Shown here one piece after another: positions 23,528-39,053 of a stretch of DNA of 46,299 nt. Origin of the DNA: Gordonia lacunae (lineage in GTDB: Bacteria; Actinomycetota; Actinomycetes; Mycobacteriales; Mycobacteriaceae); contig NZ_NGFO01000017.1 in the NCBI RefSeq assembly GCF_002149015.1, forward strand, positions 37,952-84,250, written 5' to 3'. A program made the position numbers and the translations under genes. The notes beneath the pieces are model-generated. The model made no database searches, had not been told where the DNA came from, and saw nothing but the letters and a program-made list of their open reading frames with translations. Position 1 is the stretch's first letter. Every line of letters begins with the position of its first letter.

Positions 23528-24529
23528 ATGTCCGGGAGATCGTTCCGCTGGGCCGTGATCGCGGCCCTCGCGGTGATGACCATGTTGATCGGTGCGACTC
23601 CACCGACGTCACTCGCCGCGCCGACCGGCCGGCAACCGGGCGTCGTCGTCGAACCGTCGTTCATCGCCACCGAATGCGCGGGCAAACCCGTCCGGGTCGC
23701 GGCCCGCTGGTACTTCCCTCCCGGTCGTCCGACTGCCCTCGTCTGGCTGCAGCACGGCTTCTCCCGGACGGCAGCCAATCTCGACATCCTGGCCCGTTCG
23801 TATGCGAACGCCGGCTTCCTCGTCGTGAGCCCGACGCTGGACTCGGTCAACCTCGGCGGGTGCGCGGTCGCCTACAACATCGCCGACAATGCCGCGTTCG
23901 CCCGGACCATCGGCGGGGTGTTCGGGTCGGGTCGCGACACCGACAGCCCGCTCGGGGCGAGCCTGCTCCGCGCCCGAGCCGCCGCCGGGCGCCCCGACGT
24001 GACGATGCCGTACCGGATGGTCTTCGCCGGACACTCGGCGGGCGGCGAGTTCGTCGTCGTGGCGGCCGATGCGCTGCGCCGAGCCGACCCGGTCGCCTAT
24101 CGACGCCTGGCCGGACTGATGCTGTTCGATCCCGTGAACTCGTTCTTCGGGCGCAACTTCGCATCCGCCGCAGCAGCTCTCGGCGCCAGCCGGCTCCCGA
24201 TCCGGGTGATCGCGTCGCAGCCGTCGGTGTCCGACAACTTCGGGCAAGGCGTATCCGTCCTCCAAGAGACAACGCGGCAGAGGTTTCTCGGCTCGCGACT
24301 GGTGACCGGAATCCACATCGACGCCGAAGGCGAGTCGACCGACCTGATCGGCGAGTTGTCCGGACTCGCCGCGCCCCGCCCCCGCAACGGCCGGGCGCTC
24401 CGGGCGCTGGCCACCGGATGGTCGTCGGACATGGTGGCCGACACGGTTACCGCGACCTACTACCCGGGTGGCCGCTACTACGATCTGTTGCTCGACACCC
24501 GGACAATCACCACACTTCCCGTGCGCTGA
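23528..24529 (+). CDS. Exported alpha/beta hydrolase
   Basis: A 333-residue protein with an N-terminal signal peptide (WAVIAALAVMTMLIGATPPTSLAAP, cleavage near residue 31). The mature part is an alpha/beta hydrolase: WLQHGFSRT oxyanion region, nucleophile elbow AGHSAGG with Ser170, and a late acidic/His pair that I cannot fix with certainty (GIHIDAEGEST is a candidate). Two Cys (ATECAG, GGCAVA) could form a disulfide outside the cell. Likely a secreted esterase or lipase-like enzyme. It ends 3 bp before the converging MFS gene. Confidence 0.8.
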   Translation: MSGRSFRWAVIAALAVMTMLIGATPPTSLAAPTGRQPGVVVEPSFIATECAGKPVRVAARWYFPPGRPTALVWLQHGFSRTAANLDILARSYANAGFLVVSPTLDSVNLGGCAVAYNIADNAAFARTIGGVFGSGRDTDSPLGASLLRARAAAGRPDVTMPYRMVFAGHSAGGEFVVVAADALRRADPVAYRRLAGLMLFDPVNSFFGRNFASAAAALGASRLPIRVIASQPSVSDNFGQGVSVLQETTRQRFLGSRLVTGIHIDAEGESTDLIGELSGLAAPRPRNGRALRALATGWSSDMVADTVTATYYPGGRYYDLLLDTRTITTLPVR

Positions 24530-24532
24530 CGC

Positions 24533-25987
24533 CTAGTGGGGTTCTTCCGCCGTCCGCGAGTCGGTCAGCGTCAGTGCACCCCACCCGGCGATCAGACCGA
24601 CGACCACCGCGAGGGCGGCGTAGGTGATCCGTTCCCCGGTGAAGAACGAGGCGACCAGATCACTGCTCCACACGCCGGCGGGCAGCGCGACCGTCACCAG
24701 CACAGCGATGAGGGTTCCGACGACGGCGGTTCCCACGCTCGTCCCCACCTCCTGGGCGGTGTCGTTCAGAGCGGCGCCGATCGAGGTCCGGTTCTCGGGC
24801 ATGGCGGCGACGAGGGCGACCGCGCAGATCGTCATGACCGTGCGCAGACCGATCGTCAGGGTGACCATGAACAGGGCGATGGCGAGGTAGCCGTGTTCGA
24901 CGCCCCAGGCCAGCCCGGCCAGGGAGCCGGCGAGCAGCACCGCGCCGACGAGACACGCGACCCGATGGCCGAACTTCTTCGCCAGGCCCTCCGAGATCGG
25001 TGTCGCCAGGATCATGGTGACGATCATCGGGAGGTTCGCGAGCCCGGCCTTCATCGGGCTCCAGCCGTACGCGTACTGGAAATGCAGGATCAGTCCGAAC
25101 ATCACCCCGGCCATCGCGATCGAGGTTCCGATCTGGGCGATCGCGGCGCCCCGCACCGTTCCGGACCGGAAGATCATGAGGTCGAGCATCGGTTGTGCGG
25201 TGCGACGTTCGTGCCAGACGAAGGCGACGAGCGCGAGGACGGCACCGAGCGCACATCCCACCGTGACGATCGATGCCCATCCGTGCTCGACGCCGCTGGT
25301 CAGCGAGTAGCAGGCCAGACCGATTGTCGTGATGCTCAGGACCGCGCCCGGCAGGTCGAGGGCGTCACCGGTCAGATCCTCGGGTCGGTCGGCCGCGACG
25401 CCCAACCGCACCCCGATCCACGCGATGAGCGCGATCGGGGCATTGACGACCAGCAGCCACTCCCAACCCACATGGGCGAGAGCGGTACCGCCGAGCACCG
25501 GACCCAGGATGAAGCCGCTCATCCCGACGATGATCATCAACGTCATCGCGCGCATCCGCAGTTCTTCGGCGTCGAAGAGGCGGAACACCAGGGAGTTGGT
25601 GATCGGCGCCATGGCCGCGGCGCAGACACCGAGTGCGGCGCGCAGGGCGATCAGCTCGCCCGCGGAATGGACGGCGATCGCCAGCAGGCTCAGCAGCCCG
25701 AACGCGGCGAGCCCGACGAGCAGGACTCGGCGTCGGCCCAGCCGGTCGGCGGCCGATCCGGCGGTGAGGAGAAGCCCGCCGAAGGTCAGCGAGTAGGCGC
25801 CGGTGACCCACTGCAGGGCGGTCGTACCGCTGCCGAGATCACGGCCGATCGTCGGCAGAGCGATCGTGAGCAAGGTGTTGTCGACCATCTCCACGAAGAA
25901 GGCCAGACACAGCGCGGCGAGGGGTATCCACGCGGCTCGCAGGGACGGATAGGTCCGGGCCGGTGACGACTGGATCATCGAGTTCAT
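24533..25987 (-). CDS. MFS drug-type exporter, DHA2 (14-helix) family
   Basis: A 484-residue transporter with about 14 hydrophobic segments. Motif A is GSAADRLGRRRV after helix 2, an LRAALGVCAAAMAP motif B-like segment follows, and motif C is GFILGPVLGG in helix 5, which is typical of drug:H+ antiporters. The N-terminus (FFVEMVDNTLLTIALPTIGRDLG) fits the EmrB/QacA type. AAGGAGG lies upstream of the ATG at 25987. It is divergent from a TetR regulator with three shared operators, the classic arrangement of a drug-inducible efflux pump. Substrates are unknown. Confidence 0.9.
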   Translation of the reverse strand: MNSMIQSSPARTYPSLRAAWIPLAALCLAFFVEMVDNTLLTIALPTIGRDLGSGTTALQWVTGAYSLTFGGLLLTAGSAADRLGRRRVLLVGLAAFGLLSLLAIAVHSAGELIALRAALGVCAAAMAPITNSLVFRLFDAEELRMRAMTLMIIVGMSGFILGPVLGGTALAHVGWEWLLVVNAPIALIAWIGVRLGVAADRPEDLTGDALDLPGAVLSITTIGLACYSLTSGVEHGWASIVTVGCALGAVLALVAFVWHERRTAQPMLDLMIFRSGTVRGAAIAQIGTSIAMAGVMFGLILHFQYAYGWSPMKAGLANLPMIVTMILATPISEGLAKKFGHRVACLVGAVLLAGSLAGLAWGVEHGYLAIALFMVTLTIGLRTVMTICAVALVAAMPENRTSIGAALNDTAQEVGTSVGTAVVGTLIAVLVTVALPAGVWSSDLVASFFTGERITYAALAVVVGLIAGWGALTLTDSRTAEEPH

Positions 25988-26004
25988 CGCGGCACCTCCT
26001 TATA

Positions 26005-26055
26005 TCGAACGTTGTTCGACTTTCGAACATGGTTCGATACTAGAACGTTGTTCGA
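26005..26055. promoter_or_regulatory. Three evenly spaced 15-bp palindromic TetR operators
   Basis: TCGAACGTTGTTCGA (26005-26019), TCGAACATGGTTCGA (26023-26037) and TAGAACGTTGTTCGA (26041-26055) share the form GAAC-N3-GTTC. Their centres are exactly 18 bp apart. They sit between the divergent starts of the exporter (25987) and the TetR gene (26099), so both genes are probably repressed from here. Confidence 0.8.
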
Positions 26056-26098
26056 GCCTGCGCCAGAGCGATCTCCGGGGTGTGATGGGATAGACGTC

Positions 26099-26809
26099 AT
26101 GGCATCCGAACGGCGCGGCAACCGGCGGCGCGTTGCGCATTCACTCGAGGCTGTCGTCGACGCGGCTGTCCAACTCCTGGATGAGTCCGGCGAGGCCGCC
26201 CTCACGTTCCGGGCCCTGGCCGCACGACTCGGCGGCGGTGTCGGGAGCGTCTACTGGTACGTGTCGAACAAGGACGAACTGCTCGACCGTGCCACCGACC
26301 ACGTGCTCGAGGGAGTACTCACCGCGCTCGACGGGATCGGCGCCGACGCCGACCCGATCGACAACATCCGGACGATGGCCGAGACGTTGTTCGCAGCGAT
26401 CGCCGAGCGCCCTTGGCTCGCTGCGTATTTCATGCGTAACACGACGATCCAGTCGAACGCCCTGCTCTTCTACGAGCGTCTCGGCCAACAGGTGATGCGT
26501 CTGGATCTGTCGCCCCGGCGCTGCTTCCATGCCGTGTCTGCGATCCTCGGCTACGTCATCGGCGTCGCCGCGGACCTCGGTCAGGACCCACCTCCGGAGG
26601 TCGTCGAAGGGATGGTGGCCGCCGGCGACCATTTGCGTTCGATCGCCGACCAGTGGCGTGCCCTCGACCCCGCGGACTATCCGTTCATGCACTACATCGT
26701 CGACGAGTTCGACGGCCACGAGGACATCGAGCAGTTCCGCGCAGGACTGGAGCTGCTGCTCGCGGGACTACGGCTCGACGCGGATAGCCCCGCCTCCGAC
26801 GCTCGCTGA
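26099..26809 (+). CDS. TetR-family transcriptional regulator
   Basis: About 236 residues. The N-terminal helix-turn-helix reads SLEAVVDAAVQLLDESGEAALTFRALAARLGGGVGSVYWYVSNKDELLDRATDHVL, with the expected recognition helix and the YWYVSNKDEL end. The C-terminal ligand/dimer domain (from about residue 75) is of the TetR_C type, with AAIAERPWLAAYFMRN and a conserved acidic helix near DEFDGHEDIEQF. The ATG at 26099 is chosen because upstream in-frame codons run through the operator array. It most likely represses the divergent MFS exporter and itself until a drug or metabolite binds. Confidence 0.9.
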   Translation: MASERRGNRRRVAHSLEAVVDAAVQLLDESGEAALTFRALAARLGGGVGSVYWYVSNKDELLDRATDHVLEGVLTALDGIGADADPIDNIRTMAETLFAAIAERPWLAAYFMRNTTIQSNALLFYERLGQQVMRLDLSPRRCFHAVSAILGYVIGVAADLGQDPPPEVVEGMVAAGDHLRSIADQWRALDPADYPFMHYIVDEFDGHEDIEQFRAGLELLLAGLRLDADSPASDAR

Positions 26810-26811
26810 CA

Positions 26812-26854
26812 ACGACGACGGCCCCGCACTCATCGAGTGCGGGGCCGTCGTCGT
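26812..26854. terminator. Perfect 19-bp-stem hairpin, bidirectional terminator
   Basis: The arms 26812-26830 and 26836-26854 are exact complements around a 5-nt loop (CATCG). The hairpin lies between the converging ends of the TetR gene (26809) and rpoC (26867), so it can end transcription from both sides. Confidence 0.9.
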
Positions 26855-26866
26855 GTTCGGTGTCAG

Positions 26867-30823
<3,957 letters not shown>

Positions 30824-30886
30824 TTGTTACCTTTCCAGAGCTCTGTTGTCAGTGGCCGGGGCGAGCCCGGCCGGGTGAGGGTCAGG

Positions 30887-34393
<3,507 letters not shown>

Positions 34394-34736
34394 GACGTTA
34401 TTCACAACCTAGATGTGCAGTACGTGGCTTGATGGGCCGTTCGCTGGTGACACCCTGGGATCGGCGATCACCGCAGCACACACGTCTAAGGAGTGGCCGA
34501 AGAAGGATCGATAGATGGACAGGAGGCAGCCAGCGCAACGTCCAACTGTAGCAGAAAATAGACGCACTTTGTCAAGCCGTCTGGAAAGCGAGTTCGCGCG
34601 GGTGGCTGCCTGCACGTCGATCGCTGGTCACAGCCTGGCCCGACAACGCCGCCACGTCAAGCGCTACGCGCGAAATTCGCGAAGTCGGTGTCGAACTCGG
34701 CGTCCGACCTGGTGATCAGGGTGGGACGCAGGCCGA
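34394..34736. other. rpoB leader and promoter region (343 bp)
   Basis: No protein-coding gene is convincing. The stretch 34545-34575 holds the rpoB promoter; the untranslated leader follows to 34394. The part between 34576 and 34736 lies behind the Mas gene; a short palindrome (CGCGAAATTCGCG, about 34669-34681) may help end that transcript, though no strong terminator is seen. Confidence 0.6.
34545..34575 (-). promoter_or_regulatory. rpoBC promoter (sigma-A type)
   Basis: On the minus strand TTGACA (34575-34570) is followed 19 bp later by TACAGT (34550-34545), preceded by TGC as an extended -10. A perfect -35 with an extended -10 fits a strong housekeeping promoter. The start of transcription would be near 34538, about 145 nt before the rpoB start codon. 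Confidence 0.7.
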
Positions 34737-35744
34737 TCAGAAGGGCTCGACCGCGCGGATCCGCCACTGATCACCCTCACGCACCATCGCGAATTGGGCG
34801 CGCGGTGCACCGCTGTTGGTGGCCATGCTGTTCTGCGTCTCGCTCACGACGAGATTCGCGATGACGGTCGCCGTCGCGCCGTCGCCGCCCCCGGAGAGGT
34901 CGCGCACGCCGATCGCGTCGACCCGGCACTCGGCACCCGTCTTGGTCTGCGTGATCAGCTCACGCTGCGCCTTGAGCGTGTCGTCGAACTCGGTACGCGC
35001 CTGACCGGTCAGGGCGTCCTGCGCCCGCTTCTGCCATTCGTCGAGCTCGGTGTGGTCGTATCCGAACACCGCGCAGATCCGCTCCTGGGCCTGCGAGGTC
35101 AGCTGCGACGTCGACTCCTGGTCGACGAACGCCTTGTTCGGCCCGATCTCGGCACCGGGATGGAACGCCAGGACCGCGGCGATGACGAACAGCACCGCCG
35201 CGACGGCGGCGAGAACTCCCGTGCGGATGCCCAGGAGATTGTTCGGTGCACGCCTCCCCCGACGGTCCGACCGCCTGCCGGGACGCCGACCCATCGGCCG
35301 GTCGCCCGGGCCCGTGGTCGGGGCACCCGCTGCCGACGCGTCGCCCCGGCGAAGGGTCGAGACCCGCGCGACCGGCTTGGTCCTCGGCTTGGTGACGTCG
35401 GGCTTGGTGAGGTCGGGCTCGGCCGGCTCTGCCGAGGTGGGCTTCTCCAGGTCGACGGCGTCGGTCTTCGTCGAGTCGGCTTCCGTGGAGTCGGCTTCCG
35501 TGGAGTCGGCTTCCGTGGAGTCGGCCTTGGTGGTGTCGTCACCAGGCCCTTCGAGGCTCGTCGACCTCGACTCGCTTCGCTCGCTGGGCCCGGCGGCTTT
35601 CGCTCCTCGCACCTCAGGGGACGGGGAGGTCGAAGCCTCGTCCGACACCTCGGTGGGCAGCGGAGTCTGCTGGGTCCGACCGGCGACCTTCGGGGTCGGG
35701 CGACGCTTCGGGGTGGGCTTCTTCTTGCCCCGATCGTTGGCCAT
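34737..35744 (-). CDS. Mce-associated membrane protein with long low-complexity N-terminus
   Basis: 335 residues. The C-terminal 165 residues are a Mce-associated (Mas) domain: a membrane helix at about residues 172-195 (GVLAAVAAVLFVIAAVLAF), then SQAQERICAVFGYDHTELDEWQKRAQDALTG and a C-terminal QFAMVREGDQWRIRAVEPF. These proteins are thought to support Mce lipid importers. The first 170 residues are unusual: Lys/Pro-rich, then a segment (residues 43-67) that looks like a translated dispersed DNA repeat, then several ADSTE repeats, and a Lys/Pro/Thr stretch. Start ATG at 35744 overlaps the stop of the preceding Mas gene by one base. Confidence 0.85.
   Translation of the reverse strand: MANDRGKKKPTPKRRPTPKVAGRTQQTPLPTEVSDEASTSPSPEVRGAKAAGPSERSESRSTSLEGPGDDTTKADSTEADSTEADSTEADSTKTDAVDLEKPTSAEPAEPDLTKPDVTKPRTKPVARVSTLRRGDASAAGAPTTGPGDRPMGRRPGRRSDRRGRRAPNNLLGIRTGVLAAVAAVLFVIAAVLAFHPGAEIGPNKAFVDQESTSQLTSQAQERICAVFGYDHTELDEWQKRAQDALTGQARTEFDDTLKAQRELITQTKTGAECRVDAIGVRDLSGGGDGATATVIANLVVSETQNSMATNSGAPRAQFAMVREGDQWRIRAVEPF
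35476..35520 (-). repeat. 15-bp tandem repeat in the Mas gene (three exact copies)
   Basis: Units 35476-35490, 35491-35505 and 35506-35520 are identical; the flanking 15-mers on both sides are degenerate versions. On the minus strand they encode ADSTE repeats in the disordered N-terminal region. Confidence 0.9.
35544..35618 (-). repeat. Dispersed GC-rich repeat-like element inserted in frame
   Basis: The minus strand reads CCTGAGGTGCGAGGAGCGAA, then GCGAGCGAAGCGAG and GACGAGCCTCGAAGGG. This is the style of small palindromic repeats that I recall between genes in Gordonia-type genomes. Here it encodes residues 43-67 of the Mas protein. The CTGAGG end resembles the core of the 46-bp repeat and the dinB2 end. 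Confidence 0.5.
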
Positions 35745-36382
35745 CAGTTACCCCCCTCCGGGGCCGGGGCCGCCGGGGCCGGCGCAGCGCCGCCACCGTC
35801 GGCGTAGGCGATGCCCTCGAGACCGAGGACGTTCTCGGCCTTCCAGACGTCGCCGTCCTTGGTCATGCTGACGTCGAAGCCGCGCGTCTCGTCGATGCCG
35901 GCCTGGCCGGGACGCTGGAGGGTCGTCACCACATAGACGAGCACCTTGGCCTTGTCCTCGTCGGCGTCGACCTCGCTCGGCGCGCTGCGCAACAGGCGCG
36001 CACTCAGGGTGGCGGTGTTGGGGCCGGCCGTGCCGAGCATGTCGAGGACGCTGCCGTCCTTGCCGCCCAGCACCTCTTCTCTGGCCTTACCGGTGAGCGA
36101 GGCCTCGGCGCGCTTCCGGAAGCCGTCGACGTCCGCCGGGTTGATCGTGGTGATGTTCAGGACGGCCTGTTCGGCCGCCTGCGTCGCCGCGTCGCGGGTC
36201 TCCTGTGCGGGATATTCGTCGAAGTAGACGTTGTAGGCACGCACACCGAACACGGCGACGAGTACCACGCCGACCAGGACCGCCGCGGCGGCCAGGGCGC
36301 CGGGCGCGAACTTCACCGCCCGCCGCAGGGCGGGGCGAATGCCGCTGGGCTTCTTCTCTGTCGGTTCTGAGGTGCCAGTCAT
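35744..36382 (-). CDS. Mce-associated membrane protein
   Basis: About 212 residues: a short cytosolic N-terminus, one membrane helix (about residues 24-48, FAPGALAAAAVLVGVVLVAVFGV), then a Mas-type domain with EYPAQETRDAATQAAEQAVLNITTINPADVDGFRKRAEASLTG and VYVVTTLQRPGQAG, and an Ala/Pro-rich tail. Such proteins are encoded beside mce operons and may stabilise the Mce complex. The ATG at 36382 is preferred; a GTG at 36391 is possible. It is separated from mceF by about 100 bp containing a hairpin and a TATATA box, so this pair of mas genes may have its own promoter. Confidence 0.82.
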   Translation of the reverse strand: MTGTSEPTEKKPSGIRPALRRAVKFAPGALAAAAVLVGVVLVAVFGVRAYNVYFDEYPAQETRDAATQAAEQAVLNITTINPADVDGFRKRAEASLTGKAREEVLGGKDGSVLDMLGTAGPNTATLSARLLRSAPSEVDADEDKAKVLVYVVTTLQRPGQAGIDETRGFDVSMTKDGDVWKAENVLGLEGIAYADGGGAAPAPAAPAPEGGN

Positions 36383-36395
36383 CGGGAACACACTG

Positions 36396-36420
36396 TATAT
36401 ATCGCTCCTGAGCGCAAGCC
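36396..36420 (-). promoter_or_regulatory. Possible promoter of the mas gene pair
   Basis: On the minus strand TTGGCT is followed 15 bp later by TATATA (36401-36396), only about 14 nt before the mas start codons, so the mRNA could be leaderless or nearly so. This AT-rich box is conspicuous in high-GC DNA. The -35 match is weak. Confidence 0.35.
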
Positions 36421-36432
36421 AAGGCCGAGAGC

Positions 36433-36450
36433 CGGACCCCAGAGGGTCCG
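36433..36450 (-). terminator. Hairpin after mceF
   Basis: CGGACCC (36433-36439) pairs with GGGTCCG (36444-36450) across four bases. It lies 34 bp after the mceF stop and before the mas promoter candidate. It may end or attenuate mce transcription. Confidence 0.45.
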
Positions 36451-36483
36451 ATCGCGACGGCGACGCTCGTCAGGTGGTCGGGT

Positions 36484-37725
36484 CTACCGCGGTCGGACAC
36501 CGAGCAGCGCTGCGAGCTGCTGGGCGAGCGGGTTGAGGTTGAGCTTGTCGGGATCCTTCTTGGGGGTGTTGTCCCACGGCTGCGGGTACGCCGGATTGGC
36601 GTACTGGGCCCGCTCGGCACTGCGGACGCCGGTCGGGTTGCCGAACGGCACGGTGCACTTCGCGTCGGTGTTGAAGGCGAAGTCGTCGTAGTGGACGTCG
36701 AAGTTCGGGTTCTTCCGACGGGCTTCGGCGAGCACCGCATCGGTGCCCTCGTAGCCGCGCGTACAGGCTGCGGGGTTGTTGGTCTCGAGGACGACACCGA
36801 AGTGGATCTGGCCGTCGCCCGGCGCGGGCGCATGGCTGCCCGCCGAGAGCGCGGACAGCATCGCGAACGTCGTCGACGTCGTGTAGGTCGCCGGTTCGAT
36901 GGTGCGGGCCACCTCGGCGAGGTCCTTCACGACCTTGGAGAGGTCGTTGCCGTTCTTCTGGATCAGCTCCGAGATCTGCGTCGCCGACAACGTGCCTGTC
37001 GTCAGCAGCCGGCGCAGATCCGGATCGGCCGAGGCCAGCGTCGCCGTGACCAGGTTCAGGTTGCGCGACCACGTGAGGATCGCATCGGATTGATCGGCCT
37101 GGGTGTCGAGCACGACATTGGAGTTCTGGATGAGCGCGACCGTCTCGGGGAGATTGTCGACGCCGGCCCGCGAGAGCTTGCCGAGCGAGTCGACGAGGCG
37201 GGTGAGGTTCTCGCCCTGACCGTTGAACGCGTGCCCGAGTTCGGTGATGACCGTGTTCAGGTCGTCGACCGGGATCGAGTCGGTGAAGTTGATCGCCGAG
37301 GCGACGACATCCTCGAGCGGCTCGGGGAGCGCGTACTTGGTGATCGTGTCGCCGCCCTTGAGGTACGGCCCCTCCGACGACGTCGGCTGCAGGTCGACGA
37401 ACTGCTCACCGATCGCGGACCGGTTCGCGACGACCGCGGTCGCCGACGCCGGGATCTCCGGCCCGCCCGAGTCGATGTCGAGGGCGACGTCGACACCGTC
37501 GGGGGTGAGCTTCAGGCCGCCGACGCGGCCCACGGGCACACCCTGATAGGTGACCTCGGCGTTGGTGAAGATGCCGCCGGAATCGGGCAGCTTCGCGGTG
37601 ACCGTGTACATGCCGACACCGGCGAGCTTGTCCAGGCGCGCATACTTCGCACCCACGTACACCAACGCCACCAGGCCGACGATGACGAACACGATCAGCT
37701 GGATCTTGACGAGCTTGCCGATCAT
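36484..37725 (-). CDS. mceF: Mce-family substrate-binding subunit MceF
   Basis: 413 residues. An N-terminal membrane helix (IQLIVFVIVGLVALVYVGAKY) is followed by the MlaD/Mce domain (YTVTAKLPDSGGIFTNAEVTYQGVPVGRV, residues about 40-120) and a long helical region (about 125-275) that in the complex forms the coiled tube through which lipid moves. The C-terminus has three Cys (PAACTRG, AKCTVP) in a small domain. By position (last of six mce genes) and sequence it is the F subunit. Its ATG overlaps the mceE stop (ATGA). Confidence 0.93.
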   Translation of the reverse strand: MIGKLVKIQLIVFVIVGLVALVYVGAKYARLDKLAGVGMYTVTAKLPDSGGIFTNAEVTYQGVPVGRVGGLKLTPDGVDVALDIDSGGPEIPASATAVVANRSAIGEQFVDLQPTSSEGPYLKGGDTITKYALPEPLEDVVASAINFTDSIPVDDLNTVITELGHAFNGQGENLTRLVDSLGKLSRAGVDNLPETVALIQNSNVVLDTQADQSDAILTWSRNLNLVTATLASADPDLRRLLTTGTLSATQISELIQKNGNDLSKVVKDLAEVARTIEPATYTTSTTFAMLSALSAGSHAPAPGDGQIHFGVVLETNNPAACTRGYEGTDAVLAEARRKNPNFDVHYDDFAFNTDAKCTVPFGNPTGVRSAERAQYANPAYPQPWDNTPKKDPDKLNLNPLAQQLAALLGVRPR

Positions 37726-39053
37726 CGTCCTGCTCCTGACGGGTTCTGGGCGGGCGCCGCCGGGGCGATTCCCAAGGCGGCCAGCGGGCCGTCGAGGATG
37801 CCCTGTCCCGGGGTCGCGGGTGTGGGCATCGGACCGGCGCCGTCCGCCGACCGTGAGAAGGACGCGGGATAGCGCCCACCCGACGGCGGCGTGTTCGGTC
37901 CCGGACGCGAGTTCGGGGCCGGCGGGAGCAGGGTGATCGTCGGCCAGCCGTAGCGCGGTCCGTTCCCGCGGTAGTACGGGTTGCGGCGATCGACCGGCAC
38001 GCTCACCCGTGCGGGCGGCGAGTACTTCGGGGTCCCCTGGCCGACGCCGAGCGCCTCGAGCTGGTTGAGCACGCGGAGGTCGAGCGTCATGAACAGGTTG
38101 GTCGAGTCACCGCGCACACCCGGCAGCAACCAGTCCGGGAACGGGTGCGTCAGCATCAACGGGGCCGCGGTGATCAGATCCGGGGCCGCCGCGGCGAGCT
38201 GGGTCAGCACCGGCCGCAACGCCTTCAGGTCGTTGATCAGCGCCGTGCGCGACTTGCCCAGCACGTCGGTGCCGACCTGACCGAGCTGATCGAGCTTGGT
38301 CAGTAGTTCGACGAACTGCGGCCGCTGCTCCTCCAGCACCTCGACGCCCGCGGGCAACTGCTTGAGGATGCGGTCGATCTGGGCCGTCTGCGCCGCGGTC
38401 CTGGTCGACAGCTCGGCCAGCCCGTCGATCGCGGTGACGATGTCGTCGCGCTGACGGTTGAGGCCGGCGATCAGGTCCTCGGTCTCGCCGATCAGGTTGC
38501 GGACCTTGTCGGTCCGGCCGTCGAGCGCCTTGTTCAGCTCGGTGACGATCGGCTGCAGCTGATTCAGGCCACCGCCGTTGAGCAGGAGGGCCAGTGCACC
38601 GAGAACCTGCTCGATGTCGGTCGCGGTCCGCGTCCGCGACACCGGGATCGGCTGATCGGGGTTCTGGCGCGGCGCGTCGGCACTGCCGTCGGGTTCGGTC
38701 AGCGACACGAACTTCTCCCCGAGCAGCGAGGTCTGCTGCACGCTCGCCTCGGCTTCGTCGGAGAGGTCGACGTTGTTCTGTACCTCGACGGTGACCTGGG
38801 CGAACCACTGATCGGTCGGCACCTCGACCTTGGTCACGCGACCGACCGGGATGCCGTCGCGCTTGACCATCGACTGCGGCACGAGATCGAGCACGTCGTC
38901 GAACTGGATCTTGTAGGTGCGCGCGTTGTCGCCGGTGTTCACGCCGCCGGGCAACGGGATCGACTGGATGCCGTTGGACATGCAGCCGGACACCAGCAGG
39001 GTCAGCGACAGTGCGGCGCCGGCCATCGCGGTGCGCATCGACGTACGGTTCAT
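37722..39053 (-). CDS. mceE: Mce-family lipoprotein subunit MceE (LprK-like)
   Basis: 443 residues. The signal peptide ends in a lipobox LLVSGC with Cys24 as the lipidated residue, which identifies the E subunit. The Mce domain (ARTYKIQFDDVLDLVPQSMVKRDGIPVGRVTKVEV, then LLGEKFVSL) is followed by a long helical region (about residues 145-270) and a Pro-rich C-terminal tail of some 80 residues. It anchors the complex to the outer face of the cytoplasmic membrane. Its start overlaps the stop of mceD by a single base. Confidence 0.94.
   Translation of the reverse strand: MNRTSMRTAMAGAALSLTLLVSGCMSNGIQSIPLPGGVNTGDNARTYKIQFDDVLDLVPQSMVKRDGIPVGRVTKVEVPTDQWFAQVTVEVQNNVDLSDEAEASVQQTSLLGEKFVSLTEPDGSADAPRQNPDQPIPVSRTRTATDIEQVLGALALLLNGGGLNQLQPIVTELNKALDGRTDKVRNLIGETEDLIAGLNRQRDDIVTAIDGLAELSTRTAAQTAQIDRILKQLPAGVEVLEEQRPQFVELLTKLDQLGQVGTDVLGKSRTALINDLKALRPVLTQLAAAAPDLITAAPLMLTHPFPDWLLPGVRGDSTNLFMTLDLRVLNQLEALGVGQGTPKYSPPARVSVPVDRRNPYYRGNGPRYGWPTITLLPPAPNSRPGPNTPPSGGRYPASFSRSADGAGPMPTPATPGQGILDGPLAALGIAPAAPAQNPSGAGR

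Noticed and set aside
26005..26055. KstR-type (cholesterol regulon) operator
   Set aside because: KstR sites have a 2-nt spacer between AAC and GTT; these have 3 nt, and the flanking genes are an exporter and its own TetR regulator.
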